Source: Diphasiastrum complanatum (Eukaryota > Streptophyta > Lycopodiopsida > Lycopodiales > Lycopodiaceae). Taken from it: a DNA stretch of 64,000 nucleotides. Of this stretch, positions 57,280-64,000 are shown piece by piece. Position 1 is the first letter of the stretch, and each line of letters opens with the position of its first letter. Both the position numbers and the translations under genes were made by a program. The DNA lies in NCBI GenBank assembly GCA_029204225.1, contig CM055113.1, forward strand, positions 3,983,194-4,047,193, in the 5' to 3' direction. A model generated the notes under the pieces. The model ran no database searches. It saw nothing but the letters and a program-made list of their open reading frames with translations, and was not told where the DNA came from.

Positions 57280-58016
57280 TGTGAAGAATTGAAAAAGATT
57301 ATCTATGTTAGATATAGGGGTCTTATGTTTTTTACATCAAGCATCTAGGTGTAGGATGTTGATAGGAATAAATTTGGCATAGATGGCAAATTATGCATTT
57401 CCACTTGTAATGCCACTATTGAGCCAAAATAGAGTAAGAGGCTAAACACTTGCTAATTAGAGTGTAGACAAGTGTAAAGTTTTTGTTTGATGAATTCCAA
57501 GAGGTCCAATAGGATATAGAGGTGGAACCTTGTGAGGTCCAATAGGAAATTGAGGTGTGCTTGAATATAGTCCAATAGAATTAAGAGGTGCATAGATCAA
57601 TGATCCAATAGGATCAAGAGGTGACAAAATGTGGTCCAATCATAGTTAAGCATAGTGGTAGCTCGTGGACCTACTAGTATCATTGTACTCCTCATTTTGA
57701 AATCAATTGATTTGGTGATTTCATGGATTTTGTGAGTTATTGGATTTCTAGCTTTCTCTCTCTACCCGAGAGCTCTTGATGTATTTTCTCTCTCTACCCG
57801 AGGAGAGCAGCTTGTTTTTACTTAGATTATTTTTTGAATACTTCCCACACGTGTGAGTGAGAGTTGGAAGTGATTGAATGCATGTAGTAGTGTGTTTTTG
57901 CCATAGGATTCAAGATTGATCTTGAATCTCAATCTAGTCTTGATCTTGGTGCATCTACACACCTTAGGAGATCACAAGTACATGTAGTGGACAGTCCACA
58001 CGTGTGAAATTCAACA
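57280..58016 (+). repeat. 3' LTR (737 bp)
   Basis: Identical to the 5' LTR. Confidence 0.95.
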
Positions 58017-58450
58017 GTTGATAGTTGGACCAATTGCCACAGTCCTATTTGTAGCTTCATATTTTCCAATGCCTGTGTTAGATCGATATTTTCTATTCTT
58101 AGGTTCACATCAAGGTTTCTACAAATTTTGCGTGTTGTATCCCTTGCTCTCTTTGCCCCTATCCCAGTTTTTCCTTTTCCAGTCTTTCTTCGTCCTAAGG
58201 TTCTGAGGTGTCATCTCCCTTCTAAGCGCTCACCTCTCCCTGTTCCCTAGGTGCTACAGCTTCTACCTCTGGCTTGATCAACCCTTGGTCACTGGCTACT
58301 GGTTTGTCTATCTACAGGGGTGTAGTTTTGGGGGGTTCACTTCAGAAGTTACTTCTCGTCACTACTAAGATTTCCTTCCTCGTTGTGGTCTGGTCTATTG
58401 TTTCTAACCCAATGAAGTTTACGGGTGCTCGATCATCCTCCAAGAGTACT
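58017..58450 (-). pseudogene. Gypsy polyprotein upstream of protease, continuation
   Basis: It carries on the minus-strand gypsy element on the far side of the copia insertion (DDRAPVNFIGLETIDQ, with stops further on). It ends abruptly at family X copy 3. Confidence 0.6.
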
Positions 58451-58451
58451 T

Positions 58452-60957
58452 TTACAAGTTTGAGAACCAATGGGAAAAAGCGTTATTGGTACAAGCATGG
58501 AAGGAGGACAATATGTATGATGATTTGCTTGTCATATTTCCACGTGTTGATGAGGACAAGGAATTACAATTTTTTGCCCTCTTTTCAAGAGAGTTCGGTG
58601 TGGGATTTAAGAGATCCGATGAAACCAATATAACAGTTTCTCTCAATACATGTGATTTTGAAGTTTGCATGATTGAAGTCACTCCACTTTTGTGGGAGGT
58701 TGGCAAACATTTTTTACTCAAAAAAATAAATGAATTTGCTGAAAAAATTGAAGGCTCTTATTGATCCAACAACAACTCCAATAAAGATTCTAATAAGGGA
58801 GATCACTCACGAGGTGAGAACAATAATTCTTCTAGTAGCCATTTGGGTGAGTATAGCTCTCAATCTAGTGCTGCAATTTCATCTGGTCGATCCAAAAAAG
58901 CTCCTGGAGATGATGGTGATTATAGTGGTAGGGATGATGAGGGTGGCAATGGGGATAAAGATAAAAAGCACAATCCAACTAAAAAAGCTAATGATGATAA
59001 AAGATTGAATCGCACTGTGATAGTGGTATTTAAGAAAGGAGTCATAGTGGTATTTAAGAAAGGAGTCGGACACTTTAATTGTAATCATAGGCGCCAACCT
59101 GTTCCACGAGATTTGCAAAACGATGCTCAGTTCTTTCCAAAATAAAATTTTAGTTTGATAAGAAGTTAAAGAATGATCGAAAGATCACTATAAGGAAGAA
59201 GAGTGCAACTCGAGCTCTCCGAGTGATGATTTGGGTGGCTGCATGTTGAGAATTTGTATGAGCAGCAGGGAACAAATCAATCCTGCATCTCTTGGTGGTG
59301 AATCTAAATACGGCTTGTTCAAAGATTTCGAGGGAACCCCTCTCGCCGTGATAGGCAAGGAAAGCGAAACTGTCAGCAACCTACAATTTCGAGTGCGAAA
59401 GAATGCTAAGCAAATTGCATCGCGACACCAGCCACAATGGCTTTTTATTCTCGTTCACTTTGAATCACAAAATGACACATCTGAGTAACATTCCACAGTC
59501 CGAAAAAGTTGAGACAGACGAAGGAGGCCAGAAAGTGATTGTACCGCAGCTTCCAAATCAGCTTGTTGCAGCTTGACGACTCCATTGGACCTCAAAAGCA
59601 CATTTGGTTGTATTTGCCATCCATGGTTTTATTTAATGTTGCAACAGGATTTGATAGCTGCGATAGCAGATTTAGGCACAACATCACACATGATTTAGGC
59701 AAGGCGAAAGGGTTTATTAGCACTGCGCTGTCGGTTTGGATTAGACCAGTTGTGCAGAAGAGCCCAATAACTACCGGGGATACAGGGCCAGAGCGACTAG
59801 GGAGCGCCTACAACAACAAAGTGAACAACTGCCAAAGTTTAAGGAATCAAGGTTTCTAGACTCCGACCGGAGAAAGATACGTTGATTAGGAAGCAGATTC
59901 CCGGAATAAAAGTGGGCACTACGCACTTTGGAAGCTAGAAATCTGGGTTACGGTGAGGAGAAAGAAAGTTGTAGATTGTTTTCACAACCTGCTGGCTGCA
60001 GGTTGATCTGCCTTGCCTGCATCTAGGGACATTCTTGGACGATTCAAAATTGATTAGCGTCTTGAATCACAGCTTTGTTTGTTATTTGCTTGGTTTGTGG
60101 ACGCTTGTTTTCAACTATGAGGTAAATTTGAAAAGACAATCCTCCGCAGCCAGGAAAAATGACCTGGTAGATCTAACAAATAGAAGCTTGTCTGAGTACA
60201 AGGAGAAAAATGAAGGGGAGTGCTAGCAGGGGTATGAGAAAGAGTAAATTGGCTACTTCAATTGGTGCTCAGGACTGTGAAAGCTGGAACCGAGCATCAG
60301 GATCAGGTAGATGGAGCATCCCAGTATCATAAAAGTAGTAGCAAATAACATACTATTGCCTTAATCAGTGTTGGTTACTTATTGTCAACTACATCCAAGA
60401 TATAGATCTATGATCTATTACACGTTTTGCAACCACATAAATAAGATCAAAAACCATGACTCTGTGCCGCTGTGATGAGTTTTCAGGTTAGGAAAGGCAA
60501 AAACACCAAAGTTTCAGTTATCTGATTTGTTGTCATTTCATTTGTGGAAACAGAGCTGCTTCATTATATTTAAATCAACTAGTCACTAAATAAAGATTGA
60601 CTTCATCTGTGGAAGCATAGCTGATTGACTATATTTGATTTAACTATGTCACTCAATAAAGATTGACAAGTACGATTGACATATCACAGATTTACTTAAT
60701 GTCGATTTTAATATTAAGATTTTTGTATGAACTTAAAGTTGTTTTTGTCATTAGCCAACACTATCAAATGATTGTCTTTTTGAGAATTGCTTATTGTTTC
60801 ACATATGTTGGTGGCATGGTATTATAAATTTGAATTCATGTATATGTCTAATTTAACTCCTTAACAAGAATCATGGTTCAATATTTTTATTTCACACCTA
60901 CTACAAACATGTATTTGGATCTCTCAATTTCAAAGAATCTTCCAACCATGTTTTGTT
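58452..60957 (+). repeat. Family X copy 3
   Basis: Matches copy 2 from YKFENQWEKALLVQA onward to 30660. Coding pieces: 58486-58764 keeps the LLWEVGKHFLLKKINEFAEK junction that copy 2 has lost, then stops at a TAT-TGA change after EGSY; 58843-59145 carries an internal duplication of VFKKGVIVVFKKGV; 60035-60226 gives an intact C-terminal piece DDSKLISVLNHSFVCYLLGL to NEGEC. The 5' part is missing, cut at a junction with gypsy. All told a pseudogene copy. Confidence 0.8.
60035..60226 (+). pseudogene. Family X C-terminal coding piece
   Basis: A 63-codon frame with a stop conserved in position in copies 1, 2 and 3. It ends DLTNRSLSEYKEKNEGEC. Conservation of frame and stop between copies suggests this was the true C-terminus of a protein. 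No function recognised. Confidence 0.45.
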
Positions 60958-61305
60958 GTAAAGATCAAGGCTCTACGCACAGATGGAGGGGGAGAGTACA
61001 TCTTCACAGAATTCAAGGAGTTTTGCAAGGCCAACGGGATACTTCAACAATACACAACCAGCTACTCACCTCAGTCCAATGTTGTAGTTGAGCAGAAAAA
61101 ACGGACACTCATCGAAAGTGCCAAGAGCATGATGGCCCATGTCTCTCTTCCAAAGAAGTTCTGGGTAGAAGTTGTTACTACAGCTGCCTACTTATAGAAT
61201 CGATCAATCACCAAAGCCCTAAATGACAAGACACCTTATGAGGTGTAGACAGGATTGAAACCATCACTCAAACATATTCGAGTGTTTGGATGCATCACTT
61301 TTATG
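60958..61305 (+). pseudogene. Ty1/copia integrase fragment
   Basis: Translation: VKIKALRTDGGGEYIFTEF, then SYSPQSNVVVEQKKRTLIES, SLPKKFWVEVVTTAAYL, stop, TKALNDKTPYEV, stop, LKHIRVFGCITF. It keeps the second catalytic Asp and the Glu position (VVEQKK for the usual VAERKN). Two stops. It is joined without an LTR to family X copy 3 at TTTTGTTGT, so it came by rearrangement, not as an intact insertion. Confidence 0.85.
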
Positions 61306-61709
61306 CCTTAAAACGATTTAAGGCACCTTTGTTTTTTGCCTTCTTCGCCCTTTTTCCATGCCTTCACAAAAAAAGTGACACACTGGCCAGAATGACTTAA
61401 AAACCATTTCCGGACCACCTTCGCCTTTTTCACTTTTTTGCAAAAAATGTTAATGAGAATTTCTCTTTCAATCAGAGTTATCTGTAACCAGAGTTATCAC
61501 GCTTAGCAAGCTGAAGTTATTACTTCAAGCCATTGTACTCACTGTTCATATTTATCAGAGTGCAACTTTTGTCTCACTACTGCGTCATTCATTTGCGCAA
61601 ACTGTATGAATTCTTCTACTTGAATATTTCTACTGCTAACTATTGTGTTTCCGTTCCTACGCTTTGAGCAGCCGAGCCTCCGCTGCGCTCACGACCACCA
61701 TTTTACGAC
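61306..61709. other. Unassigned spacer
   Basis: T-rich; a near palindrome around 61303-61323 (TGCCTTAAAACGATTTAAGGCA). No gene. Confidence 0.4.
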
Positions 61710-62205
61710 AATTTTTTTATGTCACTTCAACGGACATGCAAATTCTTAATGAGTCCCCGTCCAAGTATTGTCAGTTGTATGTTATTATTGGCATATAATG
61801 AGAGGGTGCACATGCCCCTACAACTAGTCTAATATTTTACTAATCAAAACTAACATATCTTACTTAATGTCATGTTGGTAAGGTTCTTGTTTTTTCGTGA
61901 TACTTTTTTGTTATCAACTCTCTATCCTTTTCCTATGTGTTTTTTTTGTACCATCCATATTTGGCTTTTTTTTTTTTTTTTTGGAAGTTTGTTTGATTTC
62001 TTGATCTATTGCTTATCAAGCTTAATAACTTGCTCCTACTTCACCCATATATTTTCCTTTACTTAGCTCTTGGTTCTAAAAAGCTTTTGGAGTTTGTTTG
62101 AGTTCATGATTGATTGCCTATTAAGAAGTTGCATTGTACAGCATACTAGAGAAGAAATTTGATTGAAGAATGCTCAACTACCAGACTGAACGTCTCAATA
62201 TCATT
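61710..62205 (+). repeat. Dispersed repeat R1, copy 3
   Basis: Matches 32407-32905 closely, including the start codon and first codons of the downstream ORF (MLNYQTERLNI), after which the two copies diverge completely. Confidence 0.85.
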
Positions 62206-62473
62206 AGGGGAGGTCCAAGCGCTATAAGGGCCCTTTGTATAGATACTTGTTTTGACTTTTCAACTATTCGACGTCCACATGTCCCAATAATATTTTTACA
62301 TGTATGCAGGACGATAACGGTGTTTGCCGGACAAATTATTTTTACAATTTTTCGGGCATATTTGCCAGTTCAAAACTCCCGCCGGGCAGAGTCTAGATAT
62401 GTGATTGGATAATATATTGTTGCCCGTCGGGAAAAGACTGCCCGAGTTTAGCTAACTGAAGTTAAACTAATTT
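62206..62473. other. Spacer with GC-rich palindromic motifs
   Basis: Contains GCCGGACAAA, CGCCGGGCAG and TGCCCGTCGGG elements, some mutually inverted, which could be remnants of a DNA transposon end. No gene. Confidence 0.3.
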
Positions 62474-62479
62474 GCATGG

Positions 62480-63945
62480 ATGGTTCAACTAACTGAAGTT
62501 ATCAATCATTTTGTACATTATCAATCGTTTTGTATCTTGGATGTTCATTATCAATCATTTTGTATATTGCACTGTTATGCAATGGCCGCTTGCAATCGAA
62601 GACCGCATAGTGCAATCAATTCGGTCACTGTTTGTAATGAAAGAGATTCTGAAGGGTTATGGATACCATGCACATACAGAAAGTTTCAATGGGTTGTGAT
62701 GCATCCCTCATCAAAAGGTGCATTTCGCAAAAGAAAAAAATCAAATATGGATTACAGAAACTTTTGGAAAGGAAGAATTTTAGAGTTCACAGTTTCAAAG
62801 GGAGGTCAATCCATTTTAGAAGTCTTGATTCAACATGTGTATATGCACAATGAAGTTATGGTGGAGGATGTCAATCCCGTAGATCAACTCAAATGCAATT
62901 GTATGTGATGCAACTTACGCTGATTTTTCTAACGTTTGATGATCCACATTCATTATTGTGATATATTTGTGTTAAAATAGAATATTGTCTTTTGCAGACT
63001 TGTATCCATCGAGCATAAGCGAATGGCAACCAATACAATCACTTGCAAGCATCATAGACGTCATTCATTCTGATATCGTTTTACTCTAGTATAAGCATCG
63101 TCCTTTAAAGTCACTTTTGGATTCTGGCATTTTTTTTTACAATTCTCTTTATATACCATGCAAAAATGGTTTGAATGGCAAACTAGAAACTCTACCTCTA
63201 CCACATTTTTTCAGTAAGGAATGGGTTCTCCCCGATTCTACCATAGCAGAAAGTTTTAGATCGAAGTTTTTTATGGACATTCAAAACTGCATGAAATGTA
63301 GCATAGGTTCAAAAACCAATCGACTATATTGGTATTTACCATTTGCAATTTTTGTAGATTTTTTTGCTAGATGCAATGTTCGTAAAACAACTACAATGTT
63401 CAATGCTAAGGATTTAACTAATGAAATGATATCAGAACTCCTTGATGATCATTGGGATGTGAAAACTAATGGTAGCATTCAATGTAGGGATAACAAATCA
63501 TCCATGATATTTTGATATCATATAGAAAAAACAAATGCTTTCTTTTATGTTTTATTATAGAGATGGATTAGAGATAATAATGAATGGAAAGCATTAGATC
63601 AAGACTTTACATTGAACCATCAAGAGCAAATGCAAATAGAGGTGAAGCAAAATGAGGTTGTTATTGCGACAATTGAAGTGGAGGAGGACTGGAGTCTAAA
63701 ATATATATGATCAGAACTTACAATGCTCCAATTTGACATAACTCAAAGCTATGGTTTTCAAGTAAATGGAAGAATGGTACGTTTTTGTATTAAATAGTCT
63801 ATTATATAATTGTTATACTGTTATTTATTAAAAATGATTTATTGATAGATCATTTGCAATGTTAATGCAGATTAGAGCAAGGCAAGAAGATCATATTCCA
63901 TGCAAAGATTTATTGTCAAGCATAGAAATTGTCGAAACAAATTAA
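62480..63945 (+). pseudogene. Intron-containing gene of unknown function, two in-frame stops
   Basis: A four-exon model keeps one reading frame: exon 1 up to 62900 (SEGLWIPCTYRKFQWVVMHP, GRILEFTVSKGGQSILEVLI), intron 62901-62997 (GTATGT...TTTGCAG), exon 2 62998-63458 (YPSSISEWQPIQSLASII, NRLYWYLPFAIFVDFFARCN), intron 63459-63560 (weak donor), exon 3 63561-63776 (RWIRDNNEWKALDQDF, FDITQSYGFQVNGRM), intron 63777-63870 (GTACGT...ATGCAG), exon 4 63871-63945 (IRARQEDHIPCKDLLSSIEI). Introns are 97, 102 and 94 bp. TAG at 63087 and TGA at 63708 interrupt exons 2 and 3, so it is probably a pseudogene. The start is uncertain: ATG at 62480 is the first in frame, 62582 another. No family recognised. Confidence 0.5.
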
Positions 63946-64000
63946 AGCTTTGATGAATTAGTAAATCTACAATATTGGTGAGCTTAATTTTCTTTGTGAA

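Larger units (their letters stand above)
51780..58016 (+). mobile_element. Full-length, very young Ty1/copia retrotransposon
   Basis: 6237 bp with identical 737-bp LTRs (51780-52516 and 57280-58016; no difference found), a GTTGA duplication, Met-tRNA primer-binding site, polypurine tract and all copia domains in order gag, protease, integrase, RT, RNase H. The only lesion seen is an in-frame TAA at 53830. It is inserted in a minus-strand gypsy element. Confidence 0.97.

Overview
The window looks like nuclear DNA of a land plant with a large, repeat-rich genome. It is AT-rich, dense with Ty1/copia and Ty3/gypsy LTR retrotransposons in every state of decay, has initiator-Met tRNA primer-binding sites next to LTRs, simple repeats and short GT-AG introns. 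No ordinary intact host gene was recognised. No operons, CRISPR arrays or rRNA genes are present. Lineage cannot be fixed from the sequence. || Layout: 0-4.6 kb holds gypsy fragments (pol on +, gag and RNase H/integrase on -). 5.6-8.1 kb is the 5' half of a copia element. 8.2-10.1 kb is a composition-shifted block with a minus-strand primer-binding site. 10.2-11.3 kb is an internally deleted gypsy element. 11.6-13.4 kb is copy 1 of a multi-copy sequence called family X here, with an internal inversion. 13.4-17.1 kb carries minus-strand copia and gypsy pieces. 17.3-22.7 kb is a complete young non-autonomous copia-type element with identical LTRs, a TATGC target-site duplication and one 1139-codon ORF: intact gag and protease fused to a rewritten pol lacking integrase. 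24.6-25.2 kb is gypsy integrase. 26.3-30.7 kb is family X copy 2 with a long inverted repeat at its 5' end. 31-33.4 kb has a gypsy/LTR composite, dispersed repeat R1 and a broken GIY-YIG nuclease-like ORF. 36.9-40.1 kb is an inverted R1 copy split by a composite insertion: a deleted copia element abutting a miniature LTR element whose LTRs each contain a tRNA-like Pol III promoter. 40-49 kb is mostly unassigned. 49.5-58.5 kb is a minus-strand gypsy element interrupted by a very young, almost intact copia element (51780-58016, identical LTRs, GTTGA duplication). 58.5-61.3 kb is family X copy 3 joined to a copia integrase fragment. 61.7-64 kb is another R1 copy followed by an intron-containing, apparently decaying gene of unknown function. 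|| How the parts relate: the two young elements show that copia activity is recent. The 51.8-58.0 kb element encodes every enzyme needed but has one nonsense codon inside gag. The 17.3-22.7 kb element and the miniature tRNA-bearing element lack enzymes and must use proteins supplied in trans. Several copia LTRs share a CACACGTGTG palindrome with a G-box core, suggesting common transcriptional control. The strongest candidates for something undescribed are the tRNA-bearing miniature LTR element and the element with the rewritten pol.
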